In this document: positions 8,771-17,606 of the stretch, piece by piece
Layout of the letters: every line of letters starts with the position of its first letter
Numbering within the stretch: position 1 is the stretch's first letter
DNA from: Barnesiella sp. An55
Lineage (GTDB): Bacteria; Bacteroidota; Bacteroidia; Bacteroidales; Barnesiellaceae
DNA: 64,000 bases
NCBI RefSeq assembly: GCF_002161555.1
Contig: NZ_NFHZ01000013.1
Span: 1 to 64,000, forward strand
Direction of reading: 5' to 3'
Program-made: the position numbers and the translations under genes
The notes under the pieces: generated by a model
Told to the model about the DNA's origin: nothing
What the model saw: only the letters and a program-made list of their open reading frames with translations
Databases searched by the model: none

Positions 8771-9706
8771 TCATAAATGATCTTTTTCAGGACTATTTTT
8801 TAGTTTCAATTTAATATATTTAATCACATCTGTCTCATACCGAATAAGTAGCCTTATTGAGCTTTTAAATGTCATTAAGTATTTTAAGAAATATGAAAAT
8901 CTCGTAATTCGAGACGTCCATATGGCATACGAATAACCAACTGTTTGTTCTACCAAAATAGTGTATCTCCGAAGTGACATTTCTTTCTCCCTAAAACTTT
9001 GAGGCGTACTTTTACCACCTAAATGAATAATTTCAGAATACGGATAATATAATGTCCTATATCCTAAATTAGATGTCCTAAAACCGAATTCGGGTTCTTC
9101 TCCATAAAACTCCAACTTTTCATTTAAGCCTCCTACACTAGAATACAAATCAGCTCTAATCAACATACATGCACCAGAAACCCAAGCTACAGCATGTGGA
9201 GTATTTTTATTAAATCTATATGTCCCTGGAGGTAATACACCTTTAATAACAAATTTAGGAAATATTTGGCCCACTTTAAAATGCTTTACTATCATATCCC
9301 AATGAGTCATTCCCAAATTTCCTTCAGATTGGACACTTCTATCTTCATTTAAGATCTTAGGTCCGATACAAATAACAGAATCATCTACAGTATCAAAATA
9401 TTTTACTAGTTTATCTATATTATCACCCCAAATAAGAGTATCACTATTCAATAATAACAAATATTTTCCTTTTGCAATAGAAGCGCCCAAATTATTTGCT
9501 TGTGCAAATAGTAAATTCTTTGTATTAGATATAATCTTAATGCTTGGGAACGATTTTAACATCTCTAATGTATTATCAGTAGAATGATTATCAACTACAA
9601 TTATTTCATAATCAAATGAAAATGAGGATAATAGGATAGAAGATATACAATCTTTTAATAGTGATGCAGTATTGTACGAAACGATAATAATACTTAACTT
9701 TATCAT
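8771..9706 (-). CDS. Glycosyltransferase family 2 (GT2)
   Basis: A 311-residue GT-A enzyme. It begins MIKLSIIIVSYNTASLLKDC, has the nucleotide-binding VVDNHSTDNT (about 40) and the DxD-like NSDT in LLLLNSDTLIWG (about 95), then a conserved SGACMLIRADLY and FYGEEPEFGFR region (about 180-205) that matches rhamnosyltransferase-like GT2 proteins. I chose the ATG at 9706 because MIKLSIIIVSYN is the usual GT2 opening. An ATG at 9724, overlapping wecB, is possible. The C-terminus has a basic amphipathic tail. It is AT-rich and uses an unidentified sugar donor. Confidence 0.88.
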   Translation of the reverse strand: MIKLSIIIVSYNTASLLKDCISSILLSSFSFDYEIIVVDNHSTDNTLEMLKSFPSIKIISNTKNLLFAQANNLGASIAKGKYLLLLNSDTLIWGDNIDKLVKYFDTVDDSVICIGPKILNEDRSVQSEGNLGMTHWDMIVKHFKVGQIFPKFVIKGVLPPGTYRFNKNTPHAVAWVSGACMLIRADLYSSVGGLNEKLEFYGEEPEFGFRTSNLGYRTLYYPYSEIIHLGGKSTPQSFREKEMSLRRYTILVEQTVGYSYAIWTSRITRFSYFLKYLMTFKSSIRLLIRYETDVIKYIKLKLKNSPEKDHL

Positions 9707-9708
9707 AA

Positions 9709-10857
9709 TCAATATTTTAGACATCTAATTATACTTTCGCAGGCTTTTCCGTCACCATAAGGATTCACAGCTTCACTCATAGTTTGATAGTATTGAGCAT
9801 CCTCTATCAGCTGTGAAACCTCTTTCACTATCTTATCATAGTCTGTTCCAACCAGTTTAACAGTCCCTGCCTCTAAAGCTTCAGGACGTTCTGTCGTATC
9901 GCGCATAACCAAGACAGGCTTACCTAATCCTGGGGCCTCTTCTTGAATACCTCCGCTATCGGTCAAAACGATTGCTGATTTTTCCATTAAATATACGAAC
10001 GACAAGTATTCAAGAGGCTCAATAAAAAACATATTCTCATACTGCTTCCCATCAAATGCTTCATGAATAGGCCTCCGCACATTAGGATTTAGGTGCATGG
10101 GATAAACAAAATCTACATCAGGATAGGTTTCTACCAATGTCTTTATGGCCCGACAAATTTGGGTAAATCCATCCCCGAAATTCTCACGACGATGCCCCGT
10201 AATCAATACCATCTTCTTGCCTTGCGATAAACGGGCTACGTCATATCCGTTTTGCAAAAGCTCATTATTCAATGTCCGATCCAACTCGTCGTTATTTTTT
10301 ATTCTATCCACAACCCAATAAAGAGCATCAATAACCGTATTTCCCGTCACAAATATATGATTCTCATCTACCCCTTCATGTAACAGATTCTCACGACTTA
10401 AAAGGGTCGGTGCAAAATGATAGGTAGCGATACGTCCAGTCAATTGACGATTAATCTCTTCGGGCCATGGACTATATATGTTGTGCGTGCGCAAACCAGC
10501 CTCAACATGTCCAACTGGTATTTGTTGATAAAATGCCGCTAATGCTGCAGCCATAGATGTAGTTGTATCTCCATGAACCAGTACTACATCAGGCTTTACA
10601 ACCCGTAATACGTCTCTTAACCCGACCAATACCCGAGCTGTCACATCATACAGATCCTGCCCTTGCTTCATAATATTCAAATCATAGTCGGGCTTAATAT
10701 CAAAAATCTGTAAAACCTGGTCCAACATCTCCCTATGCTGACCGGTCACACATACAACAGTCCTAAAATCGTTCGGGTATTGCTGAAATTTTTTTACCAA
10801 AGGAGCCATCTTAATGGCTTCCGGACGTGTCCCAAATATTAATAATATTGTTTTCAT
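9709..10857 (-). CDS. wecB: UDP-N-acetylglucosamine 2-epimerase (non-hydrolysing)
   Basis: WecB interconverts UDP-GlcNAc and UDP-ManNAc in the cytoplasm, supplying ManNAc-type sugars for the glycan. The 382-residue length is standard. Family motifs are clear: [18 protein letters not shown] at the start, [17 protein letters not shown] (about 95), [20 protein letters not shown] (about 117), [11 protein letters not shown] (about 210), and [19 protein letters not shown] (about 290). It is the only nucleotide-sugar enzyme in the locus. No UDP-ManNAc dehydrogenase (WecC) is present in this window, so the product is either used as ManNAc or oxidised by an enzyme encoded elsewhere. The gene is in the operon between two glycosyltransferases. 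Confidence 0.95.
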   Translation of the reverse strand: MKTILLIFGTRPEAIKMAPLVKKFQQYPNDFRTVVCVTGQHREMLDQVLQIFDIKPDYDLNIMKQGQDLYDVTARVLVGLRDVLRVVKPDVVLVHGDTTTSMAAALAAFYQQIPVGHVEAGLRTHNIYSPWPEEINRQLTGRIATYHFAPTLLSRENLLHEGVDENHIFVTGNTVIDALYWVVDRIKNNDELDRTLNNELLQNGYDVARLSQGKKMVLITGHRRENFGDGFTQICRAIKTLVETYPDVDFVYPMHLNPNVRRPIHEAFDGKQYENMFFIEPLEYLSFVYLMEKSAIVLTDSGGIQEEAPGLGKPVLVMRDTTERPEALEAGTVKLVGTDYDKIVKEVSQLIEDAQYYQTMSEAVNPYGDGKACESIIRCLKY

Positions 10858-10887
10858 ATCTATTTTTATCTTATACCCCCCCTTAAA

Positions 10888-12036
10888 TTATCGTTCTATC
10901 AAATCAATCCACTTCGGTAAAATATTCGAAATATCATATTGCTTTACATATTGGAATGCATTTTTCGATAGAATTGCTCTATACACTCCATCCGACATTA
11001 AATGCTTCAATTGCTTAATATACTCTTTTTTATCAAAAGCTTTCACCAATTCCCCCGTTTCACCTGATTTTATAATATCATGAGACGCAGAGAAACTATC
11101 AAATACTATAGGAACACAGCCAAATTGCATAGCTTCGGTTAAACTCATGGGGAAACCCTCAAAAAGAGAGGCCAAACAAAAAATCGAGGCCTTCTCATAA
11201 TATGGCCGAGGATCTTGACGCCCTACAAACTCAATATTTAAGACCCTCTTTGCCTTATCCATCAACCGTTCTTTTTCTGGGCCATCTCCCACAATAATCA
11301 ATTTCCATTGGTCATACTCTCTCACTACCTTTGACCAAATATCTATTAACCAATCTATTTTCTTAGAAGTATGCAATCTACCCACAAATAAAACTATTGG
11401 CTCTTTTAAAGGAATACGCTCTATATTCTCATACGTATTAGGATTGGGAATTGTTACAAAATAATTATCCGGTAATTTACACCATCGTTTCAATGGTTCT
11501 TTAAATGAATCCGACAAAAGACACAGATACTGCGGATGCTCCTGTATAAATTCATAATGCCTTTTTAATGAACGCCTAATAATTCTTTTTACCCTTCCAT
11601 ATAAAAAGAAACGAGCTATTCTTTTCAGCTTCTCCTTAGTAGAAGGCTCTCTTAAAGTCATCAAATCAGCAAAAAGATGTTTATATTGTCCTAAAGGGTC
11701 ACTATGTAGGACCGAAATAATTTTAACATTGGGATCCCTGATTTGTGATAAAAAATAGGTTCCTCCATATAATCCATTCTGATTAATAACCACTTTTATA
11801 TCATTTGCATCCAAAAATTTATTATAAAATTCCATATTTATAGAATTTTCAAGATCGGAAGATGGCAAATCAATAATAGGAACGGGGTATTTATAATCAT
11901 CAAATAGTCGTTCCCAATTCAGATAAAAGATAGTATATCCTTTCTGTAAAAGGGCCTTGGCTAATACATCTGTAACTCTCTCAACACCACCTTTTTGAGG
12001 GTTCAATTCTGTAGGATATGCAAATAATATATTCAT
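10888..12036 (-). CDS. Glycosyltransferase family 4 (GT4)
   Basis: A 382-residue GT4 enzyme. It starts MNILFAYPTELNPQKGGVER with the glycine-rich acceptor motif. The donor domain shows PIVLFVGRLHTSKKIDWLID (about 215), LIIVGDGPEKERLMDKA, and the E-x7-E signature in LFEGFPMSLTEAMQFGCVPI (about 300). An in-frame ATG four codons upstream (12048) is also possible. The gene is 30 bases upstream of wecB and 40 bases downstream of a GT32 gene in the same direction. It resembles enzymes that transfer GlcNAc, galactose or glucose in capsules, but no specificity can be assigned. Confidence 0.88.
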   Translation of the reverse strand: MNILFAYPTELNPQKGGVERVTDVLAKALLQKGYTIFYLNWERLFDDYKYPVPIIDLPSSDLENSINMEFYNKFLDANDIKVVINQNGLYGGTYFLSQIRDPNVKIISVLHSDPLGQYKHLFADLMTLREPSTKEKLKRIARFFLYGRVKRIIRRSLKRHYEFIQEHPQYLCLLSDSFKEPLKRWCKLPDNYFVTIPNPNTYENIERIPLKEPIVLFVGRLHTSKKIDWLIDIWSKVVREYDQWKLIIVGDGPEKERLMDKAKRVLNIEFVGRQDPRPYYEKASIFCLASLFEGFPMSLTEAMQFGCVPIVFDSFSASHDIIKSGETGELVKAFDKKEYIKQLKHLMSDGVYRAILSKNAFQYVKQYDISNILPKWIDLIER

Positions 12037-12076
12037 AATGTAACTCATCTATAGAGATCTATGGATATTACTATAT

Positions 12077-12829
12077 TCACTTAATAGGACCTTTGATTTT
12101 ACGTTCTACCCAATGATAAAGTTTCATCATATTATAATCTCTACATAATCTAAAAAATACACCTCTCTCTTTATCAGACATCCAAGAATTTGCTAAATGA
12201 TGAATAGTATATGGCATTACTCGAAAATGAGTATGAGTATATGTATACATATTGGATAAAACACTATTCGGATAAACAACAATATTGTTCCCAAATTTTT
12301 GATATTCATCCTTATATATATAACCATACTGTGCTAAAACACGGCCCAAAACAGTCGGAGATCCTACAATATTTGTAATGCCTTCTGCTGGGACAACAAA
12401 ATCCGTCTTTTCATAATAATCTAAACAATCTTTTAGTATTGGATTTCCTATACAACTTCCAAATTGAGCTGGATCAGGATTTATTCCAACTAATTCTCCA
12501 TTTTTATCATAAAACGCTTCCGTTCCACAAAAAAAATTAGCATCCAAAAGTGAATCCAGTTTTTTTTTAACCTCGACATCTGAATCTAAATATATTCCTC
12601 CATATTTATACAATGCATAAAATCGAATATAATCAGAAACAAAAGCCCATTTTCTCTGTTTAAAGGCCTCCCTTACATAAGGGATACAGTCAAAATCAAA
12701 GCTATTCGAATCCCAACATATCACTTTATATTCAGGCAAAATCTTATGCCAACTTTTGATGCATTTTTGTATAAAGATTGGTTTCTCTTCCCCCGAGAAC
12801 CAACAATAATGAATAATTTTTGGAATCAT
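12077..12829 (-). CDS. Glycosyltransferase, GT32-type (Gly_transf_sug)
   Basis: A 250-residue protein beginning MIPKIIHYCWFSGEEKP, the signature of GT32 (OCH1-like) capsule transferases. The catalytic region WAFVSDYIRFYALYKYGG leads to IYLDSDVEV, whose DxD binds the metal and nucleotide sugar (about 90-95). Later motifs include FGSCIGNPILKDCLDYYE and IHHLANSW. It is the third intact GT32 paralogue in the locus, the others being 13518-14342 and 14683-15414. AT-rich. The start is fixed by the conserved first residues. The acceptor and sugar are unknown. Confidence 0.9.
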   Translation of the reverse strand: MIPKIIHYCWFSGEEKPIFIQKCIKSWHKILPEYKVICWDSNSFDFDCIPYVREAFKQRKWAFVSDYIRFYALYKYGGIYLDSDVEVKKKLDSLLDANFFCGTEAFYDKNGELVGINPDPAQFGSCIGNPILKDCLDYYEKTDFVVPAEGITNIVGSPTVLGRVLAQYGYIYKDEYQKFGNNIVVYPNSVLSNMYTYTHTHFRVMPYTIHHLANSWMSDKERGVFFRLCRDYNMMKLYHWVERKIKGPIK

Positions 12830-12888
12830 TTTAGAACTATTTATGGTGATTATTATATTGTCTATAATTTTATATCATGTTAATAAAA

Positions 12889-13519
12889 TCAGCCCCAAGA
12901 AATATCTTTTTTATTACTGAAAGATTATCTGCCAATACTATATTTGAATTTGTTATTTTTTTGAAACAACAGTATTTGCCCCAACAACGACTCCATCAGA
13001 CAAATTTGTACCTTTCAAAATAGTCGAATACATCCTATCCAACATGTCTTCCTATCCATTTCCTTTTCAATATTTAGTCGTGTCCCTTGCATATTAAATT
13101 CCATGAGCATCACTATCATCGTTATATTCCAAGGAAATATAGCTCTATCTCCTCTCCTATAGAAATATGTTTTCTGATAAAAAGTAAAATATTTCCGATA
13201 ATCCAAAGATTCTTCGTAACAAACTTGGCATCTTCACCTATCGAAATCCAATGGTTACTTTATCTTCAAATATAGATAAAGATGCATTTATCAAAAGATG
13301 TATCATAAAAATTGGTTGTATTAAATCCTATTTTAAACATTTCCACCCATGAACATTCACATGAGCATTCTTACCTATATATTTACTTTTACACTATTAT
13401 GAATAAATACAGGACTTCTCAAAGCAGTCTTTATATCAAATAGGCGAATATTATAATACAAACTTCGAGGTGTATGGGATAATATACGTCTGTTCAGTAC
13501 AAAAAAATTTATAAATCTC
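12889..13519 (-). pseudogene. Hexapeptide-repeat (LbH) acyltransferase, heavily decayed
   Basis: This stretch has no intact gene but carries recognisable pieces of a left-handed beta-helix acyltransferase in several frames on the minus strand. Near 13516 an N-terminal piece reads VRFINFFVLNRRILSH and then FIHNSVKVNI before a stop. GKNAHVNVHG appears after a frame change near 13370, and the typical end STILKGTNLSDGVVVGANTV runs from about 13006 to a TGA at 12889. At least three frame changes or stops separate the parts. It starts immediately at the stop of the upstream GT32 gene, so it was once an operon member. It would have acetylated a sugar of the repeat unit. Confidence 0.75.
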
Positions 13520-14342
13520 ACCACTTTGATTTCTTATTACTCTTTAACCGTGCAATACGGTTCTTCCCTACAATAAAGATTATCACTTTCTTTATTACGA
13601 AAATGATTTCTTGCAATTTCGTTTGTTTCACTTGATATCCCCAACTATTTGCACATAAATGACAAGAATACCTTATATTATCATATTCTCCATATCTTTT
13701 ATATGCTTTCTCTGTAGAATCTATTAATAATATTGGATTCTTATATACAGCCGAGAAAACATCTGGTGGATATAAATACACTTCATTTTTTAATATTTGG
13801 AATATAGGAATTGATGTAAATCCATAATCCAAAGAAATTTGTGCAATAATATTAGGCATTACCATTTTCATATACTCCTTAGGAGATGGAATAAATCTCT
13901 TTCCATCATAATACGACAATATATCACCTATCCACTTATGGCCTTTTACTGCACCCATAATAGCTGCATCAATACCAATACCTTTTACCGTCTTCTTATT
14001 TATTGTAGAGCTATATAATCCAGGCCAAAACTCTATACCACTAAACGCATTATGAACTAAAAAAGGTTCTAATGAACGATATACATATACATCCATATCC
14101 ATATATATCCCCCCATAATGATATAGGATATATGCTCTAAGGAAATCAGTTGCAAAAGCCCATTTTTTTGCATTTATCGCATCTTGAAGAAAGAGAGAAT
14201 CTATGCTTCTAACATCTTTCATTCCCCATTCCTTTACGTCAAAATCAGGCATCGTTGACTTCCAAGAAGCAATACAATCTTGAATCATTTGCGGCTTTTC
14301 TTCTCCACTAAGCCAAACACAATGAATAACCTTTGGAATCAT
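13518..14342 (-). CDS. Glycosyltransferase, GT32-type (Gly_transf_sug)
   Basis: A 274-residue GT32 protein starting MIPKVIHCVWLSGEEKPQM. The catalytic block WAFATDFLRAYILYHYGG is followed by IYMDMDVYVY with the DxD (about 90). A longer central insert around 115-190 distinguishes it from the two shorter paralogues. It ends with a hydrophobic and basic tail (IIFVIKKVIIFIVGKNR) that may attach it to the membrane. It lies downstream of the GT32 remnant at about 14.36-14.55 kb, which it resembles, so tandem duplication is likely. Its 3' end abuts the decayed acyltransferase. Confidence 0.88.
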   Translation of the reverse strand: MIPKVIHCVWLSGEEKPQMIQDCIASWKSTMPDFDVKEWGMKDVRSIDSLFLQDAINAKKWAFATDFLRAYILYHYGGIYMDMDVYVYRSLEPFLVHNAFSGIEFWPGLYSSTINKKTVKGIGIDAAIMGAVKGHKWIGDILSYYDGKRFIPSPKEYMKMVMPNIIAQISLDYGFTSIPIFQILKNEVYLYPPDVFSAVYKNPILLIDSTEKAYKRYGEYDNIRYSCHLCANSWGYQVKQTKLQEIIFVIKKVIIFIVGKNRIARLKSNKKSKW

Positions 14343-14359
14343 TTTATTACATTTTGAAA

Positions 14360-14545
14360 TTTCTATTTTCCTTCTTTCATATATTTTTCTTTTCTAAAAC
14401 AATAACATATTACAAGACTAATTTTTCCATCTCTTTTCTCTTATTTAGTCACTCTGACTTACATATAAATGACAAACAGTTTATATTTTCATATCTTTTA
14501 TATGCATTATATATCAAATCTATTAATAATAAAAAGTGTCTTATA
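14360..14545 (-). pseudogene. Remnant of a GT32 glycosyltransferase 3' end
   Basis: In the 340-base gap between two GT32 genes, the minus strand reads YKRYENINCLSFICKSE before a stop (about 14450-14510). The intact neighbour reads YKRYGEYDNIRYSCHLCANS at the equivalent place. The nucleotide match to the neighbour is visible over about 100 bases (14448-14545 against roughly 13650-13760), including the shared run catatcttttatatgc. No reading frame remains. This is best explained as the tail of a duplicated GT32 gene that has been lost. The rest of the gap to 14682 is AT-rich and shows nothing recognisable. Confidence 0.6.
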
Positions 14546-14682
14546 TTAATATACTTTATACTATATAATTTTTAGGCAGTAAACTAAATTTATCTTTATT
14601 TTCAAAATCAAATACAAAAAAATAGTCCTAAACCTATGGCAATTTTATATTTTATGACTATTTCCACTCAACCCAATAGACA

Positions 14683-15414
14683 TCATTCTCTCCTGAACTT
14701 CACAAATATATTTTCCAATATTTTATATAAATATAAGATCCCGCGTTTCTTACAAAAATGATAAATCTTTCCTCTTTGTTCATCTGGTACCCATGAATTC
14801 ATATTCCAATGCCTTGCATATATATCTTCATAATTTAGAGCATTACAATTTGCAAAATATTTAGAGGAAAAAATTACAATATTATTTTTTAGAAATTGAG
14901 TCTCATCAACCGCCTCATAGCCATAATCCTTTAATATCGGGGATATTATATCTGGCATCACCTTTGTATTAATAGATCCATCCTCATTGAGGAATCGTAG
15001 TTGATTATAACAATCTAAACAACATTTTACATATGCATTTCCTTTTTCAGCACCCATTATTGCAGCCTCTATAGCAAACCAATCTCTATTAGGGGTTCTT
15101 ATATCTGTTCCTGAAAAAAAAGAATAATTCAAAAACTCATCAAAACTTTTAAACACCTCAACATCACTATCCAAATAAATTCCCCCTTCTGTATATAAAG
15201 CATATAAACGGACATAGTCAGCAACAAAAGCCCATTTCTTTCTTTCATACGCTTGTTTAACATAGGGAATTTTATCAAAATCAACACTATTAGCATCCCA
15301 ACATTTAATCTCATAATCAGGAAGGACTTTCTTCCAACTACGAATACATCTATGAATTAATCGAGATTTTATTTCTCCACTAAACCAACAATAATGAATA
15401 ACTTTAGGAATCAT
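14683..15414 (-). CDS. Glycosyltransferase, GT32-type (Gly_transf_sug)
   Basis: A 243-residue GT32 protein starting MIPKVIHYCWFSGEIKSRL. The conserved block KKWAFVADYVRLYALYTEGG runs into IYLDSDVEVFKSFDEF with the DxD at about residues 90-92, followed by EAAIMGAEKGNAYVKCCL and a final HWNMNSW. It is the first of the GT32 genes in transcription order, 7 bases after wzx, and is closest in length to the copy at 12077-12829. It transfers an unknown sugar to the growing lipid-linked unit in the cytoplasm. AT-rich composition suggests horizontal origin of this block. Confidence 0.9.
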   Translation of the reverse strand: MIPKVIHYCWFSGEIKSRLIHRCIRSWKKVLPDYEIKCWDANSVDFDKIPYVKQAYERKKWAFVADYVRLYALYTEGGIYLDSDVEVFKSFDEFLNYSFFSGTDIRTPNRDWFAIEAAIMGAEKGNAYVKCCLDCYNQLRFLNEDGSINTKVMPDIISPILKDYGYEAVDETQFLKNNIVIFSSKYFANCNALNYEDIYARHWNMNSWVPDEQRGKIYHFCKKRGILYLYKILENIFVKFRRE

Positions 15415-15421
15415 ACTATTA

Positions 15422-16954
15422 TTATTTTATTATTCGCCTTACAAAATCTCGCATCCCTTGCGTAAATAAAAGTAAAAAAGTTAACTCTACTATAATTATA
15501 GAGAATGTTGTCACAACAGCATATACAATCCAGGACAACCAATTTTTATATGGTAGAGTTAAAGGAATTAAACTTACCAAATAGTAAGTCAATACACCCG
15601 ATAATGAAATTAATAATATATACTTACTCCATCCAATCCAATACTTTACTACTGGCATTTTAAACCCTTTTGTAAACAAAAAATAAGGTTTCCAGCACCC
15701 TATAACTAAAGTCAAACTAACTGTTGCTCCTAAAAGAACTCCTTTCAAGCCCAAGAAATGGCCTCCAATAATAGCAACAATAATATATATAGACGATTCT
15801 ACAATAGGAGACCAAGTATCGTAAAATAGTCCATGACCATATATAAATTGATCAGTAGCCCCACGGGTTAAATTAAGAAAAAAGTTAATTAAAATAATAA
15901 TCAATACCATCCGAGGTAATACATACTCAAATCCAAGCCATAGAGATATAAAAGGCTCTATAAGCATAAAAATTGAGAACATGACAGCCCCCGACACAAA
16001 AAATCGAATTGCTAACAACTCCCAAAACACTCTATACTCCTTATCTCTGTTCCCTTCTGCTATCAAACTTCCAACACCTGCACCTGTACTGTCCAAGAAA
16101 TTAGAGATAAATGAATTAATTTTATCAACAATGATTGTATAATTCCCATAATAAGCAACAGTTTGCAATGAAACAAAGGCATAAATCAAAAAAGGAGTCG
16201 TTTGCCATTGGATAAATCCGCCCATTTTATGCACAAACAGCTGTTTGGTATATTTCATTACTTCAGGATATTTTTTGAAGAGTTGCTTGCCCAAGCGAAC
16301 TTCACTGCGAAGCCAAGGATAGACTTGTTTAATCTTCCAATTAAGTATAATAGAGTAGATAATACCAAATATCAACTCTATAGAGGCCCACAGATAGTAG
16401 CTACCTGTATAGTAGGCACTTGCTATTTGGATAAGAACTTTTACAATATTCGCAGTTTGAAAATAAGCGGTGACTACGTAGTTCTTTTGATCGGCTCCTA
16501 AAAGAGTTTGTTTGTAGTTGGCAAAATAGCCGATTAACGATGAAGCTAAAAATGCAAAATAGGCAAAAAAGATAATACCTATCTCGAATTGGGTATTGGG
16601 AAATATCAAGGGGAGAAAACATGCCAATACAAGACCAGCACCCAAGATGATAAATCCTATCCAGCGATAGAGATACCCAAAGACCGAAATGATTTCGTTG
16701 ATTTTCCCTTCATCATGATCGAACAGAGGTTTGTACAATACATACCCGATAGCACTGCCGATACCCAACTCGGCCAAGTTTAAGAAGCCAAGAAGGTTCT
16801 GCAGCGTTACTGTGAGTCCTACAAAATCGGCTCCCAAGGTATCGAGAAATATTTTCCGCGAAAAGAACGAAAGGACAAGAGTCAAAAAGTAGAATATGAG
16901 ATTAACCCTCGCATTCAACAGTGACTTTTTGACTCGCGACTCTTGTTGAGGCAT
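15422..16954 (-). CDS. wzx: Wzx-type polysaccharide repeat-unit flippase
   Basis: A 510-residue integral membrane protein of the MATE/MVF (RfbX, PST) superfamily with about 12-14 predicted helices. The N-terminus KSLLNARVNLIFYFLTLVLS with FFSRKIFLDTLGADFVGL, and the following NLLGFLNLAELGIGSAIGY, are typical of Bacteroidales Wzx flippases. It moves the undecaprenyl-diphosphate-linked repeat unit across the inner membrane for Wzy to polymerise. The 5' end of the gene is richer in GC than the 3' end, marking a composition change inside the operon at about 16.2 kb. It sits between an acyltransferase and the GT32 genes. Confidence 0.9.
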   Translation of the reverse strand: MPQQESRVKKSLLNARVNLIFYFLTLVLSFFSRKIFLDTLGADFVGLTVTLQNLLGFLNLAELGIGSAIGYVLYKPLFDHDEGKINEIISVFGYLYRWIGFIILGAGLVLACFLPLIFPNTQFEIGIIFFAYFAFLASSLIGYFANYKQTLLGADQKNYVVTAYFQTANIVKVLIQIASAYYTGSYYLWASIELIFGIIYSIILNWKIKQVYPWLRSEVRLGKQLFKKYPEVMKYTKQLFVHKMGGFIQWQTTPFLIYAFVSLQTVAYYGNYTIIVDKINSFISNFLDSTGAGVGSLIAEGNRDKEYRVFWELLAIRFFVSGAVMFSIFMLIEPFISLWLGFEYVLPRMVLIIILINFFLNLTRGATDQFIYGHGLFYDTWSPIVESSIYIIVAIIGGHFLGLKGVLLGATVSLTLVIGCWKPYFLFTKGFKMPVVKYWIGWSKYILLISLSGVLTYYLVSLIPLTLPYKNWLSWIVYAVVTTFSIIIVELTFLLLFTQGMRDFVRRIIK

Positions 16955-16984
16955 TCCTACGAGATTTTTAGATAAAACTATTAA

Positions 16985-17605
16985 TCAATATATTCTTCTC
17001 ACTATTTTAGCAGGTACTCCTGCTAAAATAGAATTAGGAGGAAAACTATGAGTAACCACAGAATTTGCTCCTATAATACACCCCTTCCCAATTGTCACAT
17101 TAGGCATAATCGAAACATTCTGCCCAATCCATACATTCTCCTCTATAACAACAGGGCCTTTAGAGTATAAATCTCTATTAGCCGGTGGAATTTCTATTTC
17201 AAGGGAAATTCCAGAGCCATGAAAATGATCTGTAATAAAAACATTACTACCAAATAAACAACCACTTTTTATTTCAATCTGTTGACAAGCATTTATTTGA
17301 CAATTATATCCCAAACTAACATTATCATGTATCCTAATCCGAATATAAGGTTGTTTGTCAACACAAATTGCTTCCATCCTAAGTCCAGGATGAGCATAAA
17401 AGTTATTCCCAATTGAAATATATTGAGGTCCATTTATGAATTTTATAGGTGGTGTTATTCTAAAACGTGTACCCACTTCTAAAAATTTTGCTCCATAAAA
17501 CCCACTATACAATAATTGCCTCACTTTTTTCACTCCACTATATATTTTTATAAAAATTGGACATGAAAAAACTGAACCTACCTTATAAAAAATACTAGAA
17601 ATCAT
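16985..17605 (-). CDS. Hexapeptide-repeat acyltransferase (LbH, CysE/LacA-like)
   Basis: A 206-residue protein with a left-handed beta-helix. Imperfect hexapeptide repeats run from about residue 55 to the end, including YISIGNNFYAHPGLRMEA, VSLGYNCQINACQQIEI, VWIGQNVSIMPNVTIGKG and CIIGANSVVTHSFPPNSILA, closed by AGVPAKIVRR. The FITDHFHG segment (about 128) carries the catalytic His expected in acetyl-CoA-dependent sugar O-acetyltransferases. It probably acetylates a sugar of the repeat unit in the cytoplasm and is the only intact acyltransferase left in the locus. It follows wzc by 1 base. Confidence 0.88.
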   Translation of the reverse strand: MISSIFYKVGSVFSCPIFIKIYSGVKKVRQLLYSGFYGAKFLEVGTRFRITPPIKFINGPQYISIGNNFYAHPGLRMEAICVDKQPYIRIRIHDNVSLGYNCQINACQQIEIKSGCLFGSNVFITDHFHGSGISLEIEIPPANRDLYSKGPVVIEENVWIGQNVSIMPNVTIGKGCIIGANSVVTHSFPPNSILAGVPAKIVRRIY

Positions 17606-17606
17606 A

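Noticed and set aside
14333..14575. An 80-codon plus-strand ORF in the GT32 gap
   Set aside because: Composed of Phe/Ile/Tyr from AT-rich DNA; the minus strand carries a GT32 remnant instead.
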